Shown in pieces: positions 36,332-49,395 of a stretch of DNA of 64,000 nucleotides. A program made the translations under genes and the position numbers. Numbering within the stretch: position 1 is the first letter of the stretch; each line of letters opens with the position of its first letter. Origin of the DNA: Thuidium tamariscinum (lineage: Eukaryota; Streptophyta; Bryopsida; Hypnales; Thuidiaceae); NCBI GenBank assembly GCA_947034885.2, contig OX344750.2:14874053-14938052 (forward strand). Direction: 5' to 3'. Below the pieces are notes generated by a model. It worked only from the letters and a program-made list of their open reading frames with translations, was not told the DNA's origin and did not search any database.

Positions 36332-36731
36332 TAAGGTAAAAGCACCAATATCCAATTACTTAAGGGATTCTGTAGCAAATCATGAGTAATATAAAGCAAT
36401 GTAAATTTTTTCAATGTAGAAAGATAGGAAATATGGGGATTGCAAATTTTTCATAATTTTACTCTAAAAATTGAAATTACTATGAATTTTGGGAGCCAAA
36501 ATGTATGCTTCACATATTGCCAATGTCTAAAGTCTTCTAATTTCTATCATTGAAAAACTACTTCCTACTCACTCCTTTTTACTTTCTTACTCACTAGTTT
36601 GGGATGTGTGTCATGACATTATTGGTCCCAAACTTGAAAAAGAAAAAAAATCAAATTTTAAGCTTTGGTTGGAGAGAGTGCCCCTATAGATTGGAAATGG
36701 GGTGTGGTTGACAATAGGTGTTTCTACCTTA
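36332..36731. mobile_element. R3-family TIR MITE, intact copy 1
   Basis: Ends TAAGGTAAAAGCACCAATA and, reversed, TAAGGTAGAAACACCTATT, length 400 bp. The interior (GAATTTTGGGAGCCAAAA, then CATGACATTATTGGTCCCAAAC) is shared with 38331-39653 and 50567-50953. No coding potential. Confidence 0.72.
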
Positions 36732-38330
36732 GATAGAGATTGTTCTTCAAAACTTAGAAATTCCACAATAGACAAACATCACTCAATGTCTAGTAGATCC
36801 CTTGAAACATCTATTAAGGTCAATTTTAGGTTGACTTTAAAATAAAGTATCTTTTATTTGTAATTTTGACAAATTAAAATCTTAGTTTAATGAAGAGTTT
36901 AAGTTTTACAAACATTCTAAATTGAGGTTCATATTTATAGTAATAGGCCCAAAGTTCAAATTGCAATAAAGTTGTAAATAAAACTATAAACATGTCAAAA
37001 AATTGTGCAATGACGTGATGAAAATTTGTATCTTTTTCCTATGACAATATATAGCCAAGGTAAACCCTCCAAACCCCCCAAAATTTTAATTAAACTTTTT
37101 TTGAAGCTTTTTGTAGAAAATATTCATATATAAAACAAATTACTTTATTGATTGGATTTGGATTAACCCTTTAGTAATCAATTGACTAATTTTTGGACTT
37201 TTTGTTTTTTGTTGTTTAAAGAACATTTCATTTTGAAAATCCTAAAGGCCAACACAATTAGGGTGTCTTTGCATGCTCCTAACAAAGCCAATTTCAAAGA
37301 AATATGTGCAAAAATGCATTAGCTACAATTGTCCAAAATTTAATTGGACAACCCTTCACATGTGAAATATTACAAAAAAATATATAATGAATGTAAAAGA
37401 CGACTACTTATATGGGTGAAAGAACTAGTTGTAAGGTTCAGGATTGATTTCTGGAGCATTTAGTGAAATTTATGCCCAATTGTGGCAAACCAAATTTAGC
37501 ACCAATGTTTGTTGTTGATCAATCTTTGAGGATTAATTACAAGGATGTGAACTGTTGGATCACTTTCATATTTTGTTTGGTTCAAAGATTTGTCCTATAG
37601 AACCAATTCATACAATTTGATTTAGAATTACATCCATAGAGTGGTCACAAAATGGAACTTTTCAAGAATCATATATGGAGATTGCACTTGCCTCCAAAAT
37701 CAACCATGGTCACTAAAAGGTTAATGATGTAGAAGTCATAAAGAGTTGGTTGCATATGTAGTTAAAGTTTTATTTTGAAAAAGCAACTTTTAGAATTCAT
37801 TTTTAAAGTTAGTTTTTTAGAGTTTTTGAAGAAAAATGTATATAGCATTTAGTTCACTTACTATACATTACAATTGACATGTTTCATTTCCATCATTACA
37901 AAGGATGACTTTCAACCCTCCAAAAATATGCCTGTAATCACTTTTTCAAACCTTGAAGTGCTTTTTTTTATATTCTCTTTCTACAACTATATATAAATCA
38001 ATTTTATCGTATTTATTTTTCAAAGAAGTAATCACACTATTATAATATATGTCTTTAATACATAGGAAAAATCTCAATTTGTTTTGTGAAAATTTGAAAT
38101 TACTATGAATTTTTGAACTAAAAGTCGAAACATTCATATTAAATACAATATATATTTAAGAAATTCAAGAAATGGTTAATGGGTTTATATTATAGTAAAA
38201 AATTTTATGGTGCCAAAAAGTTTAAGGTGTCATTTAGAGTTTACAAATCAATACTCTATGGTAATAGGCCCAAAGTTCAAATCACAATACAATATTCAAG
38301 GTTAGGAATTTTTCAAGGTAACATTTCAAA

Positions 38331-39653
38331 AGGTACAAAATGATATTAGAATACCCTAGAACCATCAATAGTTGATTACATAAGCATTTCTAAGATTGCA
38401 AACTAAGCAATATGAAGTGGTACAAATTTCTTACAAATAGAAAGATTGTGAACATGATGATTGTAATTTTTTTGAATTTCATTCCAAAAATTAAAATTTC
38501 AATGAATTTTGGGAGCCAAAAAGTGATTTAAATCCATATCAAATGTCTCCACTCTTCCAATTTTAATCATTCAAGAACTACTTTCCTATCTACTACTTAC
38601 TACTTTTTTGCTTACTAATTTGGAACATAAGTCATGACCTTAATCCTTTAAGGACCGTGGTTGATTTGGGAGGCGAATGTAGTTCTTCAAGAAAGTGAAT
38701 TTTGTAGCCACTCTAAATATGCAATCTTAGATCAAACCATATAAAGTATTGTTATAAGGGAGATTCTCCAACCTATCAAAAAATCAAACTCATCCAATAG
38801 TACAAATTGCTATAAATAAAGTAGAAGGTCCATAAATCAACCTTTTAAGGGCTAGAATCGAATTTTGGAGAGGTAGAACATCTTAAAATATTTTTCAGTA
38901 AATTTTTCTCTAGAGGCAAATAGAATAGGCATTTAACCCAAGTTGTTTTATATTTTTTGAAGCTTTTTGAAATTAGTTACAAATTTTTGAAGTTCATGGA
39001 AAATGATCATTTGTGGTCATTAGAAGCAACACCGTTCTAAAATGTGCAGATTTGATACATTGAAGAAAGAAAAATGCACCTCTATAACATGTTTGCCTTT
39101 AGAGCCTTGTTGGAATTTGAGTTGTTTCCCTTAATCCTCAAAAATCAATGACTTGAATAACCCTTTAGAATTTGTGCTACATAAATTTCAATGCATAAGT
39201 TTACTTTGGGCATTCATGAGATTACAAAGCAACACTTATGCCTTGTCAAGACATAAAGATACAAAAAAATCTCACAAATTGGTTGATATTTTTTTGTATT
39301 TTTGTTGAATACTTCCCATTTTAGGGTTTAGGCCATTTGAGTTTGCAACCTCATAGCTAATGCATTAATGCTCCAATTTTCTTGAAATTGGTTTTGTTTG
39401 AAGTGCATGAAGACACTCTAATTGTATTACTCTTTGAGATTTTTGTGATCAAATTTATTTTGAACAATATTAGACAGAGAGTGCAAATATCAACCAAAAA
39501 GTGGTCAACCGGTCCTTAAAGGGTTATTAGTTCTAACCTTGAAAAGGAGAAATTTCAATTAGGAATTTATTTCAATTTTAGTTGGAAACCATAATTGCCA
39601 TCCCTATAAGTTGGATATGGCTCTTTGGTTGGGAATGGGTGGTTCTACTTTAA
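38331..39653. mobile_element. R3-family MITE, copy 2, split by a later insertion
   Basis: The left part (to 38640) and right part (from 39527) together align with the uninterrupted R3 copies. The break falls in CATGACCTTATTAGTCC, which is intact at about 50810. The 882-bp element at 38643-39524 occupies the gap. The outer left end is decayed; the right end, reversed, reads AAGTAGAACCACCCATTCC. Confidence 0.72.
38643..39524. mobile_element. TA-flanked TIR element nested in R3 copy 2
   Basis: Ends ATCCTTTAAGGACCG and, reversed, ACCCTTTAAGGACCG (13 of 15 positions, counting from the first base). TA lies at 38641-38642 and 39525-39526. The empty site in the other R3 copies has a single TA, which confirms the boundaries; a TTA target reading is equally compatible. 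An R1-like segment at about 38817-39000 lies inside it. No transposase is visible. Confidence 0.78.
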
Positions 39654-39941
39654 TATAAATGGTGTACATCACGAACTTCAAGGCATGTGAATACGGTGCC
39701 ATGATGGTGCATTGACATACAATTAAGTTAATTTGGTGCCAACCTCTATACCAACCCAATATGCATAAAATGACACTAAAATGACTTGTATTGCTAAAAA
39801 TGTAACCTTTGATGTCAAAATGGCACCAAAACAATCTGTCCCAACTTTTCTGATGTATCTACGAGGCTTTGTACTAGGTTAACAATAACTATGTTCTACA
39901 ATTTGAACATAGATGTAGATAGGATTTGGAAAATAAACTTA

Positions 39942-40397
39942 ACTCCTAAAAACCCAAGAAATTCAAACAAAACACAAATGTGTTATAAAATATAAGTTCT
40001 AAAACTTTTTTGTAGTTTACATTAAAGATCATAATGTGAAGCACAAAAAAAAAAAGTATCTCTACAATTTGAATTGTAAAATTTTTCGTAAATTATCTTC
40101 AAATGAATATTGAAGATATAACTTCAAAAATTCACTAAGACTATAAATTCTATCTTTAGCATTATAAATTTTTTTATTGGTAAAAATTGTGATTTCCATT
40201 CATTTGTAAAAAAATGCATAAAATATTGTAATAAGAACACTAACACTTTTTTCACATAGTAAATTTTTCAATACTATACAAATTATAAACACATTGTACC
40301 ATTTCTTTTATAATTAAAAAAATTCTACCCAAAAATTCTACTTAATTTTAGGCAATGACTAAAAAATGGTCACTCAAGTAGTCAAATCTTTAGGGGT
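39942..40397. mobile_element. TA-flanked TIR element, short inverted relative of 23146-23986
   Basis: Left end ACTCCTAAAAACCCAAG, right end (reversed) ACCCCTAAAGATTTGAC, with TA on both sides. The interior matches the complement of one 290-bp unit of the 23146-23986 element (for example GAAGATATAACTTCAAAAATTCA). Confidence 0.68.
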
Positions 40398-40404
40398 TAA
40401 AAAC

Positions 40405-40430
40405 TACTCCCTCTATCCCACTAAAAACCT
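40405..40430. mobile_element. Lone Stowaway-like end
   Basis: TACTCCCTCTATCCCACTAA is a Stowaway-type terminus; its partner end was not found. It begins eight bases after the neighbouring TA-flanked element ends. Confidence 0.45.
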
Positions 40431-41565
40431 CCAAATGAAGCATAGTTCTTATTCTACTAAGAACCTCTAGATAATAACCTTATTGTAGATATATAGGTCA
40501 CAAAATCCCATTGATGCCACCAACATTTAAATCATCAAAATTGACAAAGCTAACACCCTCCACAAATTAAAATCAAATGTCATACTTTCCCAATGGATTT
40601 TGGGTGCCTTAACACCACCACCTAAAATAGAGATTTTGCATAGATCCAAAGAGATGGGTTACTTGTTCTTGAATGCATGTATTGTTGGACATCCCCCTAT
40701 GAAGATATGCTGTTTGTTTGTTTGGATGTTTGTTTGTTACATTGAGATCTCCCAGACCGTGAGTCCCCGGGTGCATGTTTGGTACCATCAGAAAGCCCTT
40801 GACAAGGAGGGGTGCACAAGCTATGATTCATGGTGTTCCAACCTACGGCATGAAAGTTATTGAATTTTGAAGTTTCTATACATTAAAAAAATTAGACCGT
40901 GGCAACAGCACAGGCCACCCTAGTATCACTGAAAATACAAATAAATCCCTCGTGGGGAAGATTTTTGGACGTTTTTCATGTGTCACAGGGAGTACTTCAG
41001 AGTCCATGCCATAAGTAGTCTCTATCCAAAAGACAAGGTTAGTGAATGGCTTTGAGTCCTTCAAAGACAATTCAAAGATGCACCCATATGACACTTCCAA
41101 ATATCTTCATGTCTAGATTTAGAAAATTTCACAGAAATTACAACAGTCCTCCCAAACCTTTGAAAATACAGGATTCCCATTTGTATCCAAGAGACTAACG
41201 TACCTCTGATTGTAAATTTGCACATGTAATATGCCTCCCCGAGATTCTAGGGGGTGGGTTTTGAACAAAGAGGGCTGCACAGCTCTCACTAGTAAGGTCC
41301 CTGTTTTTAAGGCCAAGGGGCCTTGCTAGAACTAGTTAATAACAATATAAACATCGCGTATGTTTCATCCTATTCGCCACTTGAGGATTCATGACCTCGG
41401 TCTACAGATATAAAGGTTTCTTCCCTTGGGCAAGAAGACCATTTGTACAATTTCTCAATGTATAGGCGTACACCCAGCAAAGTGCACAAGTTGTACCCCA
41501 AGAAAAAATAAATGGATGCGAGATCATGTGTCCACCGGGCACGGAGTCATATGGCCGATACAGCC

Positions 41566-44500
41566 CTATCCATAACCGCTAGAGATACCAATGGGGACAT
41601 GTATGGAGTCAGTTCTATCTGTTCTAGTGGAGTATGGGTACATGAAGGGAAACTGCGGAGGTTGAGAATGATTTGAAAAACTACTAGCCACATACCAATC
41701 GTGAGCGACAGAAGAAGCTTGTTGATGATGATGATTAACATTCTGAGTGGAATCCACCGGCCGGCAATTCGACCTGCAAACCAAAGACGCTCGACTCATC
41801 AGAACAAATGGACTCTTTCCACTGGTACGTTAGCGAAAATCTGCTTTAGAAACAGGCAAATTTTCAAAGGTATGCACACGTCACATCTCTAATCCTTACA
41901 CTGCACCCGCAGGGCAGGAAAAATCTCACGTAGCATGTCAGATTCGACTACAAATTTGTTGGTGCAACTGATAATATGTATCCTTATCTCTGCCAAACTA
42001 CACTGATCAGTCTCTTTAATGTCGATACCCAATCTAAGTTAATTCAGGCTAAGGCTTTTGACTTAAGGCATTTATATTTACTGACTAAATTTCCAAAAGA
42101 ACTTTAATTTGACCACGTCCACAGGTAAAAAATAGGCTATAACCTAAAAGTCATAGCCTAAAATTGCTTAATAGCCGCACTAAATAGAACAAGAAGCTGC
42201 AGTGCAAGAGGCTGTCCCTGTATCACAGACTTGCTTTTCGAGAAAAATGGCAACTCAAACTTCCTCAGGGTAGCTTCTACCGAAGGGAGCCTTCCTCCCC
42301 TTCGGTTCAGAGTCAATAAATGGTGGACATTAACTGGTCAATTACTTCAATATGACTGTTTCACAACTAATATTTCATGCAAGATGATAACACGTGGCTC
42401 AGCGTATAGACTGACACTACCGAATCAATTTCACAGATTGAGTATTGCTTCGCCAGCTCATAAGATTATCTATGCTTTTAATATGACCATAATAGAACTA
42501 CAAATCACGACTTGAAAGCTGATAATAATAAGAACTGTCAATAAACTGATAAAGTGAGAAATTCGCACCTCTTGTAGAGAAGCATGTAGGCTTGTTGCGA
42601 AGTGACCGTATAAATATCAACCTGTGTGACCTGCTCCAGACAATACTGACCATAAGAGAATATATTTGCAGAGAAGCATGCATCCCTCAGATGATATAAA
42701 AGTGTAGAATGTAGATAGCATAAACACGTGACCAAATCTTAATGGACACAGAACACCTCTAAACTTGGGTTTGTAGCCGACACTAATATAGAAGAAAATA
42801 CAATACTATACTACTGCGTCTTCAATCTTGACATTACCATTGGCTCAACATGTCCTTATAACAATGAAGAAGAAATATGAAAACACAAGTGACCTAACAA
42901 GCTTCAGTTCTCCTTTTCCCGAAAACCTAGTGACAAAACTAAGAAACTTTTCGTTGCTCTATGAAATCGTATGTGAAGACTCTGTTCTTCTAGCGCATTA
43001 CAACACACCATTATCCCATTAAAACACCATTCATATGCTTGTATGAGATACCTGTGAATCGTCAACTCGATACCAACAGCCGTTGGGATTCTTCACCAGG
43101 CATATGTAATGCCCATAATATGTAGCATTCGAGTCATCGACGTCCACATGGACAACAACAGCATAAAGAGTGTACAGAGGAGGCTTGTCCCCATCCAGAC
43201 TCATGTATGAAGTCATGTCTAGAACTTCAGAAAACGCTACACGCTTGTTCAGTTTCCCAAATCTGCCAGCCTGCAAGGACAAGTTACATATTATACCCAA
43301 TTACATTTAAACATACACATCACAACAATTCATTCTGCACTCGTTAAAATATCAGTTGAAAATGAAATTGCAAAAGTTCCAGCCAAGACTCAGTCACGGT
43401 ACCACAAGTTCTGTTTTGATGACAAAGCCAAGGAAAACAATTACAGAAACACCATTCAGTTACTTAAATCCCTAAAGGACCAAGAGCAACAAAGATATAC
43501 GGAGTACTTAGATAAGGGTCTTCCACATCTGAAAACCAATTTAATTATTTGATTAAAATTTTTTTGAAAATTTCCCAAATACAAAATTAACGCAGATAAA
43601 GATCTCCTCTGATCTCTTTCTGACGTGTCAAATATGTGAAGCTAAAAAATCCACCAAGTAATCAAAATATCTAGTGTAGAGCATGTATCATATACAGAAG
43701 ATACAAAGATATAAAATGCAAACAGTAAGTAAAAAACACACTGCATCAATTCCTACTGACACTGGTGATACTCCTTGACAATAGATATCACAGATTAGAC
43801 AACGGCGTTAGAAGGTTAATATCTCTGAAGGGCATACTCCCAAGATCTTGTAATAAGACTTCGGGTTATATGTGGAAGTTGAGGAAGAGAATGAGAAACT
43901 TAGGGGGAAAGAACAGTGTAAAATTAAATGAAAGAAATCCAGTAGCAATCCAGAATTGTTGGCTAGAAATAAATGGCAGATTGAGCCTACCTTGAATCGC
44001 TTAAGAGTAACAATGAGGATGTTGGGCGCTTCGTGAACAGTTATCTGCTTGCGGGCTTCCACATATGCATTACAACTGTTCGCATTTAACACATTAGAAA
44101 TACGCACTCAACCTAGCTTAGTACTTCGTAAAGGTACTCTAAATATCCTGAAAGAACTTGATCAAATTTTGCCTGGAATATCTGTAAACACTCATCTTAA
44201 TAACTTCGTAACGTAGATACTTAGTAGCTCACTTCCTCAACCAAAAGCTGTAACGTAAGAAGGCACGGGACAAACCGGTCACACTTGTACTTGTTCTCGC
44301 CATCCAATATTTCAGGAGTTGTAAATTCTTTAAGAGCGTCCTCCAGTGACTCAACATTTCCTTGGATCTCCACTGCAAGATCCATCATATTTTCATATAT
44401 ATTAGACTGGTGACCGCACTCCATACACCTCACCTGCAAACCAGTCCAATAGCCCACGCTACTGTCACAATCCAAGTTCGTCGCTCTATTAATAACAAAC

Positions 44501-47500
44501 TGCTAGAATCCTGTAAAATCTCATACTTTGATATCAGAATAGCTACACAAGAGTGACGAAAATTCATAAATTCCAAGAAAGACAATGTACCAGAGCTCAG
44601 TATTGACTATCTCTAGCAGGTAACGATATTGTCCTGAACCAAGGACAAGTATCAGTACCCCCAATATACTACGTAGTACAGTACAGTAGGCACACTGCAG
44701 ACAGAGATACGAAAACAACGATACAGACAGTAGGGACCAGGAAGCCTATCACTTAGAGTAGAGCTTCATGACAACCATATCCTGATAAAATACCTCTTCG
44801 CTCAAAGTCATCTCATACTTGCAGCCTCCAAGTAAAAGAGTTCAACACCTTATTACAAGGAATCAACCAAAACCTGACATACCACCATTATTCTAGTAAT
44901 AGCACCTTGGAAGTAAGAGAACCTCTACCTGTGATTGCAATAGCCCACCAAATGTATGGTGTATAAGGGTAGTTTCCTGAGTAGAATCATCTACAGCCTT
45001 CTCTCCAGCAACTCCAGCCAGACAAATAGATTGCATCAAGTGAATTGCATAGCTGTCACACCGACGGATCAATTCGTTAAAAGAGGGCCAGAACCGTGTG
45101 TGCTTCAGAATTTACATAACGGTCACTTGGTTCAAGGTTAAGAAATGCGTCGTAGGAAAAACGAAACGGTTCCGTTACAACATCTCTGTTGGTCACCCTG
45201 GTTCTCAAATATCTGTGCACGAGCGTTGAGAAATTTTGAGAAACCAGTTGATTCACAGATTCCGACGCCAAAAGGAAGATTTTGGTAGAGCTAACCTCAT
45301 AAATTCATGAGCGTCTTCTTGCTTGCCGTAACTAAGACCTGTACCAATATTTCTAAGCTGTGAAACTATGTCCACTGGGGAAAAGGGCGCTCTGTTCTGC
45401 TTCACTTTAAAAGCATGTTGCTGCAGAGAACACATAAAACACCAACCGCTATTCTTACCTGCAAGGAGAAGAAAACAACGACAAATCAGGCATTATACTA
45501 TCAAAAAAAGCGCATCAATCACAAAAACAAGAATGACTACCGAAACTGAAAGGGCTCAGTGGAAGAGATGAGACCAAATGAATTGGAATGAGATGCTTAC
45601 AGTAGCCACCATGATCTCCTCTGAGCAGGTAGGCAACCAACGGCTGAGTGTATGTGAGACATTGTAAGACAGCGTTAGCGAAGCAGCTGCAAAGACATGA
45701 CGGAAATTAAAAAAACAGTTTATTCGGTATCCAGTATCATACTACCTCACATCCTTTCCTTCAGAGGCTACAAAGGCAACCTTACAGAATATTGCACATC
45801 ACTATCTAGAACTAAGGTCACTTGACAACTTATATCTCACCTACAAGTACAGCAATAACGATAAAATTCCGGAAAAATGTCTGATAGTACAGTGCTTTCT
45901 GACCAGTCATGGCTAGAAAATTCAGGAGCACCTGTTTCCACAATTGAAGAGGCCACAAGGAGTAAACTTGATATCCCAGTCGAACAGCTCAACGAAGTCG
46001 TCATATGAAAATAACACCTGTCAAACAAGAATAAAGGTGAGATATTAAAACCAAAAGGAAGAAAAGGTAAGTATTTCATTGCAAGAGATTACCCATGAGA
46101 TGCTCAGATCGACCTTCCACAGACACAAGCAGCAGAATTACACCTACGATAATGCGCATGCACGTTTAGAGCACAGTTTTAGTTGTGAATGTATGTCACT
46201 AAGAATCTCCACACAGAGATATCATTTTAAGGAACGTCGTCATCAATCTCTAAGTTAAAGAGGGGAATCCTCAACCTCATCTCTTGTTACAAACATCATC
46301 ACCACGAAGTATAGATCACGACGGAAACTATAGTGGTACGTAACATCTGACCGAGTACAATGATCAAGACTCCCTATTTGGAAAGTCTACATCACATGAT
46401 TTGCCTACGCTAACTAAAATTCCAATGACATCAAATGACGACACCTGCATGCACCACATTGCAAAAGCCAATCACGACACACTAACGAAACATGATTTTT
46501 ATGGCGGACATGTGTAAACAATAAAGGAAGCATCACCACTAACATGGAACTGCTCCTTTACCTCATGCAAGATGTAATATTTTACAGTTGGAATCCAAGC
46601 CACCTGCTTATTTCGCCCACCTTAACTGCGCACCACGCCTCTCTTTAAAACTCAAACCTTCTCCCTAAGATCTGGTCGCCCGCAGATGTGAACGTAAATA
46701 CAAAGCAGGGTCAACAAAATAGTGTGAGTCCCTCATCTGACATACCTTCTTAGGTTTCGAGCGACGCCCGTCTGCTGACACAGTTGAGGATGTCTTCAGC
46801 AACGATCCAGAAAGAGGAGAAACTGGAGCAGAATGTGAAATTGCAGGTGGATTGCGAGTGAGTGCAGGGGAAAAAGAAGGCGATAGCGAAGGTGCTACAA
46901 TTTCATCAGACCCGACGTCACTTCTTGAGCTCCTTGGGCTGAGCAGATCGGCAATTCTCCGTGCACCGCCTTCTGAACTTGAAGGGCTGCTACAGGCTTG
47001 AAGTGTGCGACACTCAGACTTGTGTCCGTCATGCCAGTGTTGAACTTGGCATTCTCGAGAGCTGGACACACACTGTAGCGTCAGCAAGAACCTTACAAGC
47101 GACAGGTCCTCAAAGGACAAAGAATTGCACATAGCTCTATAGCAGACCATTAGCGGTACATCTCAAAGAATACAAAAATACTCAAGTATCCGATATACTC
47201 TCGAGACATTATGGATGTTGCCCTTCCTCAAAATACAGTCTTACCATCCAAGAGGGCGAATAGTGCATGACAAAAAAGGTAACGTTTCAAGTAAGAAATA
47301 TTGGCATTAACTGCTGCGATATCCATTTTAAAACATCTTCAAAATATCGACAAAGGAAAGTAGGATGAGAAATGTGAGAATAAGAATTACCAGTAAAACA
47401 CAGTCTTGCACCTCGCACATCTCCGTCTCGTTGGTTTCTGACAAACGACGCATATACTCTTCGAAGGAGGTGGCAGTTTCCTGTCGATGATCCTACCGAA

Positions 47501-48469
47501 GTCGTCTTGCTTGCCTTTTTGAATAATTTCATCTAATTTCTTCCTCCTAATCTCTTCTTCCTCAGCCACTTTTTTAGCTTGGGCTTCTGCCTCAGCTTTC
47601 ATATTACTCTCATCCAAAGCGGCTTGTTTCCTCTTCCTATCCTCATCCTCAGCATGTATTTTTCTAATTTCTTCCTCAGCACGTCTTCGTCTACCTTCCT
47701 CCTCCTCAGCAATTCTCCTAATTTCCTCCTCAGCACGTCTTCTCCTAACCTCTTCCTCACCAGCAATTCTCGTTTTCTCTGCTTCTACAGCAAATCTCGC
47801 CCTAATGTCCGCTTCAGTAACTTCTCTATGTCTACGTTCTTCCTCCTCGGCCTGAGCTAGCTTCCTTCGAAGCTCCTCCACCTCCGCCTGCTTCCTCCAC
47901 GCAAGTTCTTTCGCTTGCATAATTCGAACCTCCTCGGCCTCGGCTTCTCTCCTTCTCTCGTCCCATCCCCTCCGCCGCATCGCTTCTCCGTCACCCCTGC
48001 GATAATCATAAGAATCGGCATACCTAGAATCCTGCTCCGCTTGCACTCGCCGTGGATAATCATAAGAATCGGCGTACCTAGAATCCTGCTCCACTGGCAC
48101 TCGCCGTGGATAATCATAAGAATCGGCATACCTAGACTCCTGCTGCACTTGCACTAGCCTTGGATACTCGTATCCAGAAACCGGCTGGCTTCGGAACTCA
48201 ACTCTGGAATCATCTATCTGCCTCTCTGGAGCAACTTGAGCCCCCTGCCTCTGACGAGGATACTCCTCATGACTGCCGTACCCCAGTTCATGGTCTCTCT
48301 CCAGCCTCGCCTGCTCCTCTCGCGCTAATCGTGAGCGTCTGCTGACCTCGGCGTTGCGAACCTCGTTGGAGTGAACAACCCATTGCGAGCAGCGCCATAG
48401 AGCCAAGCATCCAAGGAGCAACGGGATCAAAACCACAGCCGGAATCTGAGTGTCCAACAAGGCCTGCAT
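41566..48469 (-). CDS. MYND-type ubiquitin carboxyl-terminal hydrolase (UBP15/16/17/19 clade, 11 exons)
   Basis: Exons run 48469-47391, 47061-46746, 46017-45932, 45686-45601, 45458-45296, 45052-44929, 44433-44276, 44075-43991, 43270-43052, 42630-42569 and 41773-41566. All junctions are GT-AG and the frame is continuous for 861 residues. The N terminus is a hydrophobic anchor (about 8-25). A tandemly repeated Tyr/Asp/Arg segment and a long charged coiled coil follow. The MYND zinc finger spans 340-377 (C340, C343, C351, C354, C360, C364, H373, C377). After a Ser-rich linker comes the USP domain: Cys box LFNCGNSCFAN with catalytic C495, the QEDAHEFM motif at about 569-576, zinc-ligand CMEC and KCDRC pairs, and catalytic H753 in [10 protein letters not shown] with D769/D770. 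It removes ubiquitin from proteins; membrane anchoring is inferred. The last exon could also splice at GATTG|GTATGT, changing the tail. Confidence 0.92.
48000..48165 (-). repeat. 54-bp coding tandem repeat in the ubiquitin protease
   Basis: About three units of 54 bp encode an 18-residue repeat of the form [18 protein letters not shown] in the first exon, between the membrane anchor and the coiled coil. Units differ by a few substitutions. I do not recall this repeat from Arabidopsis members of the clade. Confidence 0.85.
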
Positions 48470-49352
48470 CTATCTAGAGCTTTGCTGCCTTGCCGCCGGC
48501 ATCAAGCCGCCTCTTAGGAAGCGTCCGTCACAACAGCCACATATCAAATCCAGTTCCTCCTCGACACTCGAAGAACTGTGAGAACAACTCTCGACACGCC
48601 CTCCAACTTCAACCGACGAAGGAAACCAGGCGGTCTGGCCGGCATCAAGCCTGCTTCTTAAGAGTCGTCGGTCACAGCCACACATCCAATCCAGTTGTGC
48701 TCCACACTCGAACGAAGAAAGGTGATAAAATGGCCGCGGTGAAACCCTCGACACGACTTCCAACTTCAACTACCTGACGAGCTCGCTGGCCCTTATTAAG
48801 CTTCACTTGAGCACGAAGCTCACACGCGGAGTGATGAGTTTCCGAGAGAAAAATTCGAGCGAATTGAGGACACAGGCCGGCCGGGGTGATGGAGGCAAAT
48901 GGACTTTTATGGACTGAAGCTAGTTAGTTCAAGCCCGGCCTCCGGGAGACACTGCAAACGACAGGAATCAACGCAACTGTAGTCCGAATTGGAAAAAAGC
49001 GAGCTCGAGATTTAGGTTGTACTGAAAGTAGTTGTGTCTGCTACCTGAAAACTGGAAGACTTGCGTGGGATCAGCTGAGCTGAGCTGCGCTGCGGCGAGT
49101 GAAGCGGAAGAAGTCTTCCGTTGGTGGGAATCGGGGGAAATGTGCTGTGCCTGGGATTGGCAGGAAGCTGAGGGCGCTCGGACGGAACGTCGTCGTCGTC
49201 GTCGTCGGGTATCTGTCCGTCCAGGTCTGCTGCTGCAGCTCCGAGGGCGGGGGGCCAGGGCGAACGGACAAGGAAAGGGACACTCCTGGAGTTGAACGGG
49301 TCCTTTCACTCTTTCGTTGCTGAGGCTTCTAGGAAGAAGCCTACAGAGGGAA
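48470..49352 (-). promoter_or_regulatory. 5' UTR and promoter region of the ubiquitin protease gene
   Basis: Composition is visibly richer in G+C than the surrounding spacer. A run of CGT triplets lies at about 49187-49207. Open frames on both strands here reflect the composition and are not conserved products I can recognise. The region ends where the R1 element begins at 49353. Confidence 0.45.
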
Positions 49353-49395
49353 CTAAAAGTAGGAGGTCTATAAAGCGCCCATTTAAGGTATGATA

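Larger units (their letters stand above)
34561..41565. other. Gene-free repeat region between the PPR and ubiquitin protease genes
   Basis: The elements identified are a TGTGAGCAT-family MITE, two R3 elements (one interrupted), a TA-flanked element at 39942-40397 and a lone Stowaway-like end at 40405. From about 40600 to 41560 base composition becomes less AT-rich and includes open frames on both strands (40600-40863 +, 40876-41100 -, 41119-41316 -). I do not recognise them. This part may be 3' UTR of the adjacent protease gene or an unrecognised degraded gene. Confidence 0.5.

Noticed and set aside
40876..41316. Two adjacent minus-strand open frames of 74 and 65 codons downstream of the ubiquitin protease
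   Set aside because: No recognisable domain, no shared frame and no convincing splice link. They may be 3' UTR or a degraded gene, so they are mentioned only in the spacer entry.
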